From: Brachionus manjavacas
Lineage: Eukaryota; Rotifera; Eurotatoria; Ploima; Brachionidae
Length of the DNA: 64,000 bases
Reading direction: 5' to 3'
Assembly: GCA_019054805.1 (NCBI GenBank)
Contig: JAHQIY010000004.1
Span: 8,688,501-8,752,500, forward strand
Shown piece after piece: positions 45,775 to 59,793 of the stretch; position 1 is the stretch's first letter, and each line of letters starts with the position of its first letter. The notes below the pieces were generated by a model. That model was not told where the DNA came from. It did not search any database and saw nothing but the letters and a program-made list of their open reading frames with translations. Position numbers and translations under genes: made by a program.

Positions 45775-46890
45775 TCAGAAAACTAAATTATCGGAAGAAA
45801 AAGAATATTTGTGAGCCAGTCTGTCCTTTTTGAACGAAAAAAACTCTTGATTTGAACATGTTAAACAAAAATTGTCTGCATTCGAATCACATCTCTTTTG
45901 GCTAAAAAACATGACTCTCTTGTTTTTGGGCGATTTGCTGCGACTTACCGAACGACACTTGGCCAAATCGCAGCTGAAATTTCTAAGTTCCAAATCAAAA
46001 CAATTCAGACCGACAGCGTGTCTTTGCTTGTAGGCAATGATCGACTCGGAATCGTCTGAGTCCGAGTCTTCATAAAAGCACTCGTCCGTCGAAGAATCGT
46101 AGGTGTCCTCAGAACCATTCGAGTTCCAATTTCTCTTCTTTCTCTTTTGACAATTAATTAAATTAATTCCGAAATTTTCAATAGAATAGCTGGGCAGCAT
46201 GTCATGTTCAACTAGACTATCTTCATCTTCGTATTCAGCATTGATCCCATTTAAGAAGACACTATTTGCCGACTTTGACAAAGGCCAGCTTATTTGGTCT
46301 ACCAGAGGCGTCATTTTAAATCCGGGCTCGTAAACATAAGGCCAAGATTGGTACACAGCACCAGATGAGATGAAAAATTCGTCCTGGGCCTCTTCTTCAA
46401 CACAACCACCAAATATATGGCAGTCTCTCTCGATTATGTAGCCAGGACGCTTTTTTTTTTCACTTTTTTTAGACGCGGACATTTCTCTGTTGGTCACCAA
46501 GAATGGAATTAAAAAAAGCAAGTCTATAATCAAGTCGAATCTGTAGTATATTTTAGACATGCACAAATCCATGTTCGGAAGACCGAACCGACACATAGAA
46601 TCAAATAAGTTAATTTTAATCTTAATCAATAGATGAGTATTCTCGTCTAAATCGGATTTTTTAGCAGATTGAATTTTTGTACAGATTTCCGATTGTGTGA
46701 GCCACAGTGGTTCTAAACTAAAATTTTCAACAATAGTTGTACTTATTTTGTTCTTTTTATTAGCATTTTTAATTTGATTTATTTCGCTTTGATTGACTTG
46801 ATGGCTCGATCCGATTCCTTCTAGTGACTTTTTCGGATGATTAGCTTGTTTTCTTTGTTTTCTAGATCTGTTTCGATTTTTCTTAGACAT
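45775..46890 (-). CDS. Unrecognised 371-residue protein, basic N-terminus, one hydrophobic stretch, acidic C-half
   Basis: A single open exon. Residues 1-25 are strongly basic (MSKKNRNRSRKQRKQANHPK). A hydrophobic run lies at ~115-133 (YYRFDLIIDLLFLIPFLVT). A conserved-looking middle follows (RPGYIIERDCHIFGGC; AVYQSWPYVYEPGFKMTPL). The acidic Ser/Asp/Glu stretch at ~257-283 resembles a casein-kinase target, and the tail has several cysteines (CDLAKC, CLTC). Composition clearly departs from AT-rich chance frames, so I take it as a real gene. I recognise no family. Its promoter side faces a 12.9-kb gene-poor region. Confidence 0.75.
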   Translation of the reverse strand: MSKKNRNRSRKQRKQANHPKKSLEGIGSSHQVNQSEINQIKNANKKNKISTTIVENFSLEPLWLTQSEICTKIQSAKKSDLDENTHLLIKIKINLFDSMCRFGLPNMDLCMSKIYYRFDLIIDLLFLIPFLVTNREMSASKKSEKKKRPGYIIERDCHIFGGCVEEEAQDEFFISSGAVYQSWPYVYEPGFKMTPLVDQISWPLSKSANSVFLNGINAEYEDEDSLVEHDMLPSYSIENFGINLINCQKRKKRNWNSNGSEDTYDSSTDECFYEDSDSDDSESIIAYKQRHAVGLNCFDLELRNFSCDLAKCRSVSRSKSPKNKRVMFFSQKRCDSNADNFCLTCSNQEFFSFKKDRLAHKYSFSSDNLVF

Positions 46891-49800
46891 CTTGGGTGCT
46901 TGTTTAGTTCTCGATTTTCCTCAATTTGAAAATTAAACTATTTTATTATATTCATTTTTTTAATTTATTCTAAATACAAGGAAAAAAATTTAATTTACAT
47001 TAATAATGGGTTTTTGATACTGATACGGTTCGCGTTAAACCCATAATGTAATTATGTCTAGCATGGCAGTCGCATGAAAATAATAGAAAAGGATAATTTT
47101 CACACTGATGATTAATTATGTAATAAAGCCGAGTAAAAGTATTCAATTTAAAAATTAATTAATTTTTTTAATTCAATACACTTCTCTTTTTAAATGTAAA
47201 AAAGAGAAAATTCAATTTTTTAAACATTTTTTTGAATTTGAAACCATTTTGGATTTTAAAAAGCTAACTTTAATTAGCAATCTGAGGAAATGACAAGGAC
47301 ATTTAGCACCCGAAAATTGGACTTAGGCATTTGATTACTTTTATATAAAATCAAAATGTTTTTCTCACTAATTAATTCATTAAGACTTCTAACTTTCTTT
47401 GGTAGATGGGATTTTAAATAAACCTATACTATGAGTCTTTAAAAAAAAAAATTTTATTTAAAAATAAAAATGTTATTTAAATTTTTTCTTTTTTAATTGA
47501 ATTTAAAATTTGTAACACCCAAGCATTCAAAAAAAAGAAAAAAGTTTTTTTGAGAAACGGTACCAAAACCAAAGAAACTAAATTTGGAAAAAAAATCTCA
47601 AAATCTTCAGAATTTGTTTATTTGACATCTTGAGGGAACCTCTATTTGCCGACATTGTTAGCTTGACATAAGCTGATTTACCTTAATCTAAAGTAAATTA
47701 CAATACTTTTTAAAAATAACTGCTATTTTTGGTTTAGTTACAACTAGTTGTATGGACCGGGAAGCTGGACAACTGCTTTGAAAAAATCTAGATATTTTAG
47801 AATTAATTCCAATAAAAAATATAAATAAAATAAATTAGAATTTTTTGGTCTAAGTCGACCAAAAATTTATTTAAGAAAAATCTCATGGCTTGAGCATAAT
47901 TTAAGTGGTCAGTAATCAGAGAAAGAAAACATCTCCTACACTTTGCCAGCAAGGAAAGTTGAAGAATGGAAATCATGATTTTAATTCTTGGGAAAAAAAA
48001 TATCTCCAAGATTAATAAATAAATTTTTGATGTAAAATTAAAATTGAATCTTTTTAGATAAATAAAATTAAATAGTTATCTTTAAAATCGAAATATATTT
48101 AAAAATTAAATTCAAACTTAAAATGAAATTTTTTCCAAAAAATTTTGAGTCTTACTTTAAAAGACCCTTTTTTACTGTATAATTTGATTGTTATAAAATT
48201 TTTTTTCAATGCTACACACAAAGCAAAGTAATAAGAATCAAATACCAAAAATCCTAAATAATCCGAATAATTGTGTTTTTTTTTATTATAAATTTAAGAT
48301 TTTATGTCTTTTCATACTTACTTAACAGTGATCTTTTCAGATTCTTAATGCTCGTCATGAATTTCAAACTCTATTGAATTTGAAGTCGTCTCTTTTTTTT
48401 GCTTCAAAATTTTTAGTAAAATTTAAAATAAATTGAAAACTTTTGTTTAAGAAAAAATATATTTATGATTCTAATCCTCTATTATTAGTCTAAGCTTTCA
48501 GTACTTGTTACCAAAAGAAAAAGTAATGTAATAAAAATCGTAATCCTATCTTACTGAGTTTATTGTTGGTGAAAAATTTGAATAATTTTTAAAAATTTAA
48601 AAATAACTTTATATTCAAGCTCAAAAATTCCTTTCCAAATAAAAAAAGATCACTATTTAAAAGATTCCAATTTTAAAATTAATTTGATGTAATTAAAAAA
48701 GAATCTTAAAATTAATCATACTGTTTTAATTGAGGAATTATTTTTCAATCCGGGGTCAATTTTTTTTTAAAGCAATATAAAAATTCTAGATTTAAATTGA
48801 AAAAAAAAAACAACTTTTAGTCAAGGAAATTTTAGAATTTAAATCACCATTTCCAAACTCGATTTAGAGTTAATTTGTTAATCTAGAGCTCTAGGTAAGC
48901 AAGGTTTGTGATCTGGATCTGAAACAATTGAAAGAAATAATTTCAAAAAATGAAAAAAAGCCATATAATTAAAAAAAAAGGAAGTGCTCATGTTAAGTTG
49001 ATTAAGTAGACTTGAATGAACAATTAAAACCTGTCGATAAGCAATTAATGTTCGAAATCATCTAGTTAATGAAATTTTGAAGTGTTAAAAATATTTAAAA
49101 CTAAGGAAATTCCTTTATTTTCAATTAATTTAAGTAACCAAATTTACAACTTTTTAAAAGCATCAAAAAATCATCATAATAAAAAATTGATAAAATTGAA
49201 ACTCAGTTGAAATTTTATTGGGATTAAAAAATGTTTGATTACATTAAAAAATTTAGAAATAGTAAAAAAAGGATAGATAATTAATAACCAAGATAAACAA
49301 CCGATAGAAGAGAATATTTAGCATTTCGAGCTAAATAAAAAATAAGGTTTTTAAATTCAATGTAGTTTAAAAAAGAAAAAAATTTCAAAGTTAGCTTCCT
49401 TCAGTATTAAAACAAAACAATAATACCTATTCAAAATTTAAATATTTTTAAAACAGGCAAATCTAGCTTTTTAAAAATTTAATTCTCAAAACCATCAATT
49501 GATTCCATATTATAATAGAAATATTGATTTATGCTGTCAAATTTTGGCATCAACGTCAAAAGTTGATTTTTTTATTTTTCTTAAATCCCCAAATAATTAG
49601 TTTAAATAATAATATAATTACATCTCTACTAATCCATGTGCTAGCTAATGCCAAATCGTGACGATATTAGGATTAAAAGGGCCACAATACGTGCTAATTT
49701 GCTGTATTCTTTAGCTATTCAAGGTTTCAGAGATATTTTTTTTATTTAAAACACCCAACTGGGGCATATGATTTAGAAAAATAAAGTCAGAATAATAAAT

Positions 49801-52800
49801 AGTCTAAAGATAATCTAAACGATTATGAGTGTTTTTCAGATTATAAAGTTCATTTTATTTTACTTAAATTAATACACGTTGTATTGAGCATTGCTTGAGG
49901 CCAAAAATGCTTAAACAAACTTTGTAAATCATTTATAAGTCGGATATTTCGAAATTTAGCATTAGTTCAATTTTTAAAATTAGATATTCCAGTCTGCCAT
50001 TACTTATAAATGACCTCTAATCGGAACCATCTGCCTAAAAATAATTAATTAAGATCGAAAAATAATTACATATCCAAATTAACCTAGGAAATTTTGATGA
50101 AAAATTTTATTTTATAATTTTTTCACTAAAAAAATATTTAACGGGTTAAGCAAATTTTGATATAAATTTTAATCATACAAAAAGAAATTTATCTTCTAGC
50201 TTTAATTGATAATAAAAAGTAAAAAACCTTTTAACTATTGATTTTGTTATTCTTGTTAAAAAGAATTCTTTTGAATTGCGTCAAATATTTAAATAAAAAA
50301 TTAAAATATTTATACTTCTATATTATACAATATATTTACCTTTATAAATAATTTTAACCCAACTATTTGCACACTTCTTTCCATCCCAAAATACTTTACT
50401 TAAAAAAACTAAATTGAACATTTTGAAGTTGCACACTTTTGCAAAATTTCAAGCTTGTTTTGATGAGTATGTTTTAAAGATTCTGTCAAAATAATGTAAA
50501 AAATTTAAATCTGATGACACGGTTTTAATAAAATACAAAACATTTTAGAAAAAAAAACTCTTTAATCCAAAAAACTAAGAATCAAATAGCAAAATCAGTA
50601 TTTTGTAGCTCAAGTGAACTTCCTGTATGCTTTAAAAAAATTAAATAATTCAACATGATACTTGAAGCACCTTAGCTAATTTTGTTTATTCATAATGTAA
50701 GAATTAGATGAGATTTTAGTGTAAGAAAAATAAAAAATTTTTTTTTTCTAAATTATTACTTTTGATCCTTGAATGCTAATTTTAACTTTAAGGGTTGTTA
50801 ACTGAAAAACCCTGTATTGAGATTAATGGATTTTTGACAGAGATACAATAAGATAATCACTGACATGTTTGAAAGAACTTGTTCAAGATGATGTGCTTAA
50901 ACGAGTTGGTAAATTAATTATCTAGTTTTTGTTTGAATTCATGCTGTTGAAATCTAATCAATCTGTATTTCAACAAACGATAAAATTTAATTTAGATAAA
51001 TTATTTTTATGACCGAGATTAGTGTAAAAAATGCATGAGCTATTTAATTTTGTGCTAACTAGACTTTTTTTTAGATACAATGATCCTTAACGATCTTCCC
51101 CCGAGCTTATTCCAATTTCCAAACAAATTGTGTATTTTCTTAACTCACTTTTCATTTTTAATGATTTATTTGAATAAAAATTTAAACTGAAACTTCGGCT
51201 CTTTTTTGTTTGTATATTTATATCGAAACTCTTTTGAAAATTCGAATGAAAAAATGGTCCCCATAAGAACTCAAATTTCTCTAATTAGAATAGAAAAGTC
51301 TATTTGACTACAAAATTACAATGTGATCAAATTTTTAATTCTTACAAAAAGAAAACTTGTAGAGCTATAGCGCTTTGGATCACTTTTTTTGTAACAATGA
51401 ATTTAGAATTATGTTGCTGTTTTAATAATAAAAAAATAAATGTTTGCTCAGTTGCAATTTTTTATTTGAATTAAAAATATCAAAAATCAACCAAATTGTA
51501 TTTTTTGCAAAGGTGAATAATAATTAATTATTTGCCTCATTCTTAATAGGCTTCAAATAGCTTACAATTACATAAGAAACCAAGTAAAAATTTCAATATT
51601 ATTGCACCCCTAGTTGTCTCTATCAAATTAGCTAAAAAATTGTTCATACTTGAAAAATAAATCAAAGTAATTTTAGATTGTTTGGCATCACTTGTGAAAA
51701 TAAACTCTCCTTTAAATAAAAATACTACGTCAGAGTCATGCATCATGTCCAGAATCTTATTTAATTGTGGCCTGCAACCTCTAAAAATATCACAATAATT
51801 TAAATTTTAATCAGCCAAACTTGAGCATTAAATTCAATTTAAATATAAATCAACAAAATTGGATTTAAATGACCCTCATGAATTGGCTATATATTTGTCA
51901 AAACTGAATTTGCTTCCACTACCCTTGAGGGTTTTTTAAGATAACTTTTTTTTTCTATTAATTTAATGAGAAATTTTCCCTCTGTAGATTTTGCGCTTAA
52001 CTGAAATTTAATATTTACACAATGATAAAGGCCTAGACAATAAAATAATGTTCTTTTAATTATTTCTAATTGACTAAGATCCAATGCTGAAATCAGTCAA
52101 ATGAGCATCGATTGAATTGTATTGAGAGTGTGGCATGATGCGTGCAATTTAAATCTCATTTGCAATTCAATCAATGACGAAACTTTTGTATTCAGGTGGT
52201 TAGATTGTTAAATGAAAAAATCTCTTTAACCTTAAAATTTTTTTCGAAATTTTTTAAATTTTAAATTTAGAAAATAAAAACCAGAGCAGCAAAGTCTAAG
52301 TTTTGTTCGGGCGATTCAAAAAATGTGGCTTTATTTTACAAAGTTTGGATGTAACTTCAAACTAGTTCCAGATGGTTGTGGGATAAATTAAGATTTGTTT
52401 TATTAAAAAATTACAAATATTGGATGCTTCACTACAACTACGCCAACTTTAAGCTGGATGATAAGAGAATTTCAGCTTTAAAAGTCATAAATGGTAGAAT
52501 TAACCACTGTTTAACTCTTTTTTACTTACCTCGATGATTTAACAAAATCTATTAAACTCTTGAAATAATTTAATTTGATATTTTGTTTTTTATTTCGAAA
52601 CTCTTGATAAGTATTAATTTATTTGAAAAGGCACTAGTTAAAAGTGATCTGTTGATTGAAAATTTTCAAAGTCTTTAAATTAAATTAGTTTAGAAAAAAA
52701 TAAAAACAGATGATTCCTATTTCAGAATTAAAGTGTGCTAAAGCTTTTCGCTTTAGGCTCTGTGATTTAAGAACAATAAAAACACTAAATAGTATTCAAA

Positions 52801-55800
52801 CTAATTTAAAAGTTAATGTAATTCTAGAATAAATCGCTTTTAGAAAAAATAAAATAATCAAGGTAAATTGTATTTATTTTGCTAAAATATTTATTCTATA
52901 AATTAAAAAATTTCGTTAAGGCTTGAATTATTTTCGGAGATTATAAAAGAGCCTAGTTACGAGAGAAGTGTAATTATTTTGTTGATAAAACCAAAAATTT
53001 TAGAATACAAATCGGGGACTTTTAATCGACAAAATCTCGAGATTAAAATTTTTAAAATTATTAAAACTAAAATTTAACATTTGATGTACCTTGTTTAAAT
53101 TTGTGGGTCTATAGTCTGAAAGCTGATTCATTTTCAAAAATTGCTCAAGCATGCTCATCACAGTTGTACCAAATGGCCAACTAGAACTAAAAATAAAGCA
53201 AAAAAATTTTAATAAACCTTTCTTTTTTGAATATTGATTAAAAACAAGTCTTGAGTACAATAGCTTAAAATAAAAAAGACATGGAGGTGTAATCAATTTT
53301 AGTTGATCCTACAGTAGCGAATTTTTATCCATTAATTAGCCACATTTTTTTTAAATGAATGGGTTTTAGATAGTTAAACAAAGTTGGTAAATATTTTTTC
53401 TCAAGCGAACTATCGGTGTATGTTGTTGACACAATTTTTGGACAATGACATCAAAATCTAAATGGAAAAGCCTTTGAGAAAAAATAATTAGTTTGTCACT
53501 TGTCAAACATTTAAAATGTTAAGCTAAAATCGTCAAGATATGGTCTCGTAAGCCAGACTTAAATGATTCAAAAAAAGCAAGTTTCAGGCACATTTATAGT
53601 TTTTTTAAATAATGATTTAGCATTTTGGCAATCGTAATTCAACGCAAATGCTACTTACTAGCGCTAAAGAGCCAAATAGATACTCAAAGGTTGCCCAGAA
53701 AATAAACTTACCACATGCAGACTCAATTAGGTGAATTATGCTTTAAAGAAATAGATAAAATGTTACCAAAATGAATTGTTACTAATTTCTTAAAAAATTT
53801 TTCAGCAAATACAAATATTTGGTTTAATTGAATCTCGGAATAGCAAAGCCTCTTCAAAATTCGGCCGAGATTTATAGCTAAAAATTTAGCATTAAATTGA
53901 TTGAATTTTTCTATCAGTGTCTTAATGGGAATCTATAAATATGAAATCCCACGAATTAAATATTGCCATTTGCTAAGATAATCTAAAAATGGTTCTCAAG
54001 TTAAGATATCAAACAAAACAATGGTCTTGAGTTTTCGATCAGATAAAATTCAGATGTAGCTTTATTTGGCCTTGAAGCTAAAACTGGCGAAATGCAATAG
54101 CTAGAATTTAACTATTTAAAAAAATTTATTCATATTGCGCATTGTATTTCTTCCTCAAAGATAGATTAAAATTTCGATTCTTAATTCGACCTTATCATAA
54201 ACTAAACAGATAAAATTAACGCTTTAGGACTTGATAAAAAATGCTCAAAAATTACAGTTAACTCAAAATTTACATTTAGAAAAAAATGAAATTATAATTT
54301 ATAATAAGTTCATGTATTAAATTAAACAGTTTTTATATTTGAACATGCTATCCTAATCTATAAAAGAAAATTAAAATTATTAATTTTTTGAAAAAGAGAA
54401 ATTCTGTTTCCACTTAGAGAATTTTTTTTTCAATTTTAAAAACATTTGAGAAAAAAAATTGAAATACTAAATTCCGGTTTTTGATTCATTTTGATCACGA
54501 AATTTCCTTTTAATTAATTTATTTTGCTTTTATTGCTTCTTAGAACAAAATTAAATTTTTTTTTTTATACAAAAGTACAATCTTCACCTTGAAATAGCGA
54601 AATATTTTTAGAGTTTGAATTTAGTTAGTATTAAATAAATAAATAGAACTACACCTAAATAATCTCTACATTTTCTAGATATTTTTATTGTTATTGTGCA
54701 ATTAATTGAAAAGCTCTTACTCAAAACACTTTTACAGCTTTAATTTATTTCAATAGATAAAGTATGTTAAAAAAAGTTAAACATGTGAAAAAATTATAAT
54801 GAGAATCGCTTACAACCCAAATTTTACTTTATAGTCATAAAAACTAAATAAGCAGCAAAATTTTTGATTTTTTATCAACAAAAATCCCTAATTGTAAATC
54901 GTTCTCATACTTTATTAAGCTTAATTTAATTTATTTTCGTTTTTAAGGTGCATTTAAATTTTAAATAAGAAAAAATTTAAATTTTCAAAGTGCTAAATAT
55001 CAAAGAAAAATATTCAAAATAAAATAAACAAAGCTTTTTTTTTTAAAAAAAGTTCTTGAATAATTCTATTTATATCAAAATATTCCGTCGTCAATTCTTA
55101 ATTAAAAAAAAACATCATTTAAATATTATTTTTTTTGTCAAATTTAAATTCAATTATTTAACCGTATGATTTCGTTTTTTTAAAAGGAGAATATTATTCA
55201 ACATTCAAAAAAAGATGTCTTGAATTTTTTTGCATCCTAAAAAAAATCCTTACAATCTGTTTAATTAACAATTTTTTTTCAAAACAGCATTTTTTAGATT
55301 CTCTTTACTTGAAAAATTATGAAATATTTTTTCGTAATAAAAATATAAAAGGATTATAGAAAAATAAACAATCCAATTCTTCTATTTAATCACATTTTTT
55401 AAATTTTATTCCAGCTTAATAGCTAAACTAATTAAACTATTTAAACATCAATTTTTTCAATCTCAACTAATCTAAAATTTAATATGCATGATCATAAAAA
55501 TAAAAAATAAAAACTTTAATGATTTAAAATTTTAGTTTACTGAAAATTTAATTATCTTCAAACAAAAATATGTGGAGCTATCTCTTATTTTTCGACTTAA
55601 TCCTCGTAGCTTATGAACAAACACTTAAAATAAAATGAATGAATTTTGTTTAGAAGTTTTGTTCGCAATCAAATATTCGCTTTGCTAATAAATTTTTTTA
55701 ATTAGCTCTTTAAATTTTTGTTAATTCTAGTCTTTTAAAACGCGTAATAAATTTGAAATTTTTACTTGTTATCAATGCACACATTTTAGGATCTGGCTGA

Positions 55801-57420
55801 ACAAATTTTATTTAGATTTAATGCAATATTAGGAAAAGATATTGTTTAAAAGGCATGAATTGAAAAAAAATTAAGAATTAACTTTTAATGGTAGAGATAA
55901 AGCCTTTGAAATATTATATTTGCTAACATAATTCAATACAGAAACAATTGACTATAATTCTAGTAATAAACTTTAATTTTTGTATTAAACTTGCTTATTT
56001 ATTTGAATTGACTTTGATTAAAAAATATTTAAAAAATCAAATATTCGTTTTTGAGTGCTTTACCTTTTAGGTCTGAAAGAGAACGGTAAAAGTACATAAT
56101 AAGGTGTTTTTTAAGAATTTATCCTTTAATTAAGATCTAATCATTGTGATTTAAAGAAAGTAAATTATTTTTCTACATGCTGATTTTTTGCCTAGTAAAA
56201 ATGAAAACAAAATTGGCTTTTCAAGATCTAGGAACAAAAAGTCAAATTTTTAAAATCAGTGTCATAATTTAAGTCAATGTGATCGATAGAATTAATTTGG
56301 AAAAAAAATGCCGAAAATCTTAAACCGATTCTGTAATTTTATCAACTGATAAATTCATCGTATCATCTTATTCTAACATCTGCAAGCACTTAATTTTTTA
56401 ATACTTCTGGAATGAATTTTTAATTCATTTTACATTGTTTGCAATTTAAAGAAGTGTTGCACAAGCTGGATTTGGGTGACATATTTAATCTATCAACATT
56501 TTTAATTAACAGAACCGATTTTAGAATTTTAAAAAAATAGTTATTAAATTTTTTGCTGTAATGTTTATTTTTAGTTCCAAAATTTACAATGCTCTTTTTT
56601 ACGTAATTTTAGTTTAAAAATAGGGAGCCTGGGTCATAAATAAAATATTCTATGTTTTTATTTTTTAACTTTATATTCTAAAATAAGATATTTTTGGATT
56701 CAAAGTAACATTGACAATTAAAACACATATGAAAAATTAAAAAAAAAACGAATGAAAAATTTCTCCCTAAGAAAGAGTTTAATTTCATTTAAATCCTAAG
56801 TCAACTTGAAGAATCTTATTTTAAATTTTGAAAAAAAAATTCTTTAACTTTAACCCTTTATTTAATTATTTTTAAGATTAAATAATAATGAGTTTGATTC
56901 AAAACAAAATATCCTCTTTAATATAATAATAATAGTAATATCAAATTTTCGGTTACTTTTTACAAAAATTTAAAAAAAAAGAACAATCTCAATTTTAGAG
57001 TATTTGAGGAAAATCGTTTTTTTGGATGAAAATATCCAAATATCAGTTTTAAATTGGTGTGATAATGGTCGAAACACATATAAAGATTTAAGGCACTACA
57101 ATATGCTAAAATGATTAAAAATTTGAAATAAAATCTGGAAATTATTTAAATTAAAGAAAAAAAATTATTAAAAAATCTTGATCTAAAATAAAAAAAAGGA
57201 TAAATATTTAAAATTGCAACTCAAGTGCCTTTCTAAGCCAAACCAGTAGTTTTAATTTCTTTTTAATACCAATGCTTCTTTTTCTGCCAAAAATACTTTA
57301 AATTCTAAAATCACTTAAAAAAATGTATGTATCAGTTTTTAATTTTAATAAATCAGATAAAATAATAATTTAAATTCAAAATTTTTAATAAATATATTTG
57401 ATTCATAACTGAATACTAAA
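46891..57420. other. Gene desert, first part (10.5 kb)
   Basis: No ORF above about 100 codons and none with coding-like composition; the ORFs at 47803, 51543, 51887 and 53000 are isoleucine/phenylalanine/lysine-rich. No tandem repeat or clear transposon was found by eye. Composition is slightly less extreme at 49600-54300 than further right, which may mark old genes or regulatory DNA. Confidence 0.4.
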
Positions 57421-57602
57421 TGAATAAAGGTGACAAAGAAAGTTTGAATACAAGTGAGGAAGCAGTCATTTTGAATGATGAAAATTCTTAAAAAAAAAGA
57501 AAAAACGAAACATGGTTATATGATAGAATATCCGATAATGAAAAACAAAAATTATTTTTAATATTTTATACATACATAAAATATTATGGTAATGGGTCTA
57601 CC
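57421..57602 (+). pseudogene. Short decayed coding piece
   Basis: A frame from the ATG at 57421 reads MNKGDKESLNTSEEAVILND then stops. After one frame change across an A-run it reads RKNETWLYDRISDNEKQK and FYTYIKYYGNGST before TAG. The pieces have protein-like composition unlike the surroundings, perhaps the start of a wrecked transposase or gene. Family unknown. Confidence 0.35.
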
Positions 57603-59793
57603 TAGTTCCTACAAACAAAAAACTGTCACTCGCAAATAAAACACTATTAAGCAAATTTTTTTTTTAAAAAACTTTATAAACATTCTTTTGATAAATTATT
57701 TTCTCAGCACAATAAATCTGTGTAAACCAGTTGTTTGATTAATAAGATTTTATAAATTTTTTTTTTTACCGGCACAAAAAAATGTGCTTTTCAGTGATAA
57801 AAGTTTTTGATTTATAGTGAAAAGATTTTATTTTGTGATAAAAAAATTTTTTGGGCCCTACTAAAACAGTAGTTTTTTTCCAGGAAGTAAAGTTTTCTAG
57901 AAATTTCAAATGATTTCATAATAATTGAGAAAGTTCAATTTATGATTGTAATATTTATATTTTTTGTTTTATTAATTTAAAAAAAAATAGAGTCTATGTC
58001 TTAAATTTTTAATTTCGTAAAAAATATGATAAAATTAAATGAGGCGAAATTTTTTATTTTTTTTATTGAAATCTTATGTACCTTTTTTCTGATTTTCGTA
58101 AATGTTTCAAGTCTCAAGTCTTGGTCTCTTACAATTATAAATTTAACTTTCTCAATTATTTTGAAATCATTTGAAATTCTCGAAAACATCTAGGAGAAAA
58201 AACTAAGCACATTTTTAGAAAGCTCGTTAAATTCTCTTAAAGGAAAATGGGGTTTAGTTAGGGGTCAGGTTTTAAAAAATATAAATATTCAATTTTCAAA
58301 ACAAAATGAAAAATTCAAACTAAGTGATATATTTTTCGATTTTTTTTTAAAGGCATTGTTTTAGACTTTTTGATTTTCAATTATCACATAATAAAAAATA
58401 TGTAAAGCGAGTAGTGTCGAGTAAAAGTAAGAAAAATTTCAATTTAATGTAGTATTTGATATTATTCTACTACTTTGGTGAGTTTTTGAAAAATTGTTGA
58501 TTAAAAAAATTTTTTTTTTCGATATTAAACCAAGGATACATCTGAGGGCTACGCACACTTATTATTTTAAATCCCTTAGTTAATTTATCATCTTTCTTGT
58601 ATATTGTAAGACAGAGACTTCCGTAATTGTAGCACACTAACTTTGATATCTTTGAAAAATTTTAAAATTAAAATTTTCTTAGTGGATTAAATTTAGTAAG
58701 GCTAATTTTAGGTTCAAATTTTTTTTTCGATAATAAAAATTATTTTTAAAATAAATTAAGATTTTTTTTTGATAAATTTGAAATTTATTTAAAATTATTA
58801 TTTCTTGATTTTTTTGAAAACTTAAAAAAAAAAATTTTTTGTGCTTCTAAATTTTTTTATTATTAAAAGCTAATTATAAATTAACGTTTAACATGGTAAA
58901 AAAGTAAAACTTAAACCAAATTCGTATTTTTAAACTTATACTAAATTAATTGATTTTGTTGTTTTTCAAAAAATAACTCTTTAAAATAATTGATTTTTTT
59001 TAAATTTTCAAAGCTTTTTCAAAAATTTAAACCCCCTAATTTTTAAAAAGCCAACAATTTTATTACAAGTCATTTTTGGTCTTACGACTTGAGTCGAATC
59101 TGAATCAATGAATGCTTTTGACTCTAGCCAAACTCGAGTCGCATTTTACCTTACTCATCATCTCTAAAATTGAGCAAACTAAGAATCACAAAAAATTTTA
59201 AAGATAAAACTTTTTATTAGAGATAAAGACATAACTTTAAAATCATAAAAGAAACTAAAAATCAAAAAAAAATTTGTCACTTTTTAATGGAATTTGTTTT
59301 TAAAAAATACAATTCAAATGGAAAATATTTTAAATGATAAAAAAAATTTATAAACCAACTTAACATTTTAAGTTGTTAAATATTTAATGATAAAATTAAA
59401 GTTATAAAACAACAAATTAAATAAATAAAAATGTTTTGTGTTTAGTTTATTGCAAATATTTCGGCATCTATGTTTCTCATTATTTCACATGATGGAATTT
59501 GATAGCTTCGTCTATGGAATTACCTACATTGGAATTTTCAAATAAAAATAATTCAAACAAAAATTACGTCACCTGATCCACCCAAACAATCGAATAAGGC
59601 TTTTAATTTAAGTAGAGGAGAAACACTCTTGTTTTCTTGGGAGATGAATAGCAGAAAAAAAGGAAAAAAAAACGTTTACTACGTTTCAGAACAACACCTA
59701 TGTACACAAAGCAAAGAACCAAAATGCTTTTCTAAAATACTGTATAAACTACTGTTTGAATGCAAATGACTCATCCCTAATTTAGGACAACAT
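57603..59793. other. Gene desert, second part, including the C2H2 gene 3' UTR
   Basis: AT-rich. From 58676 a ~75-bp segment (GGATTAAATTTAGTAAGGCT) resembles the direct repeats at 61555 and 62046. The last ~300 bp before 59794 are less AT-rich and probably the 3' UTR of the zinc-finger gene. Confidence 0.4.
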
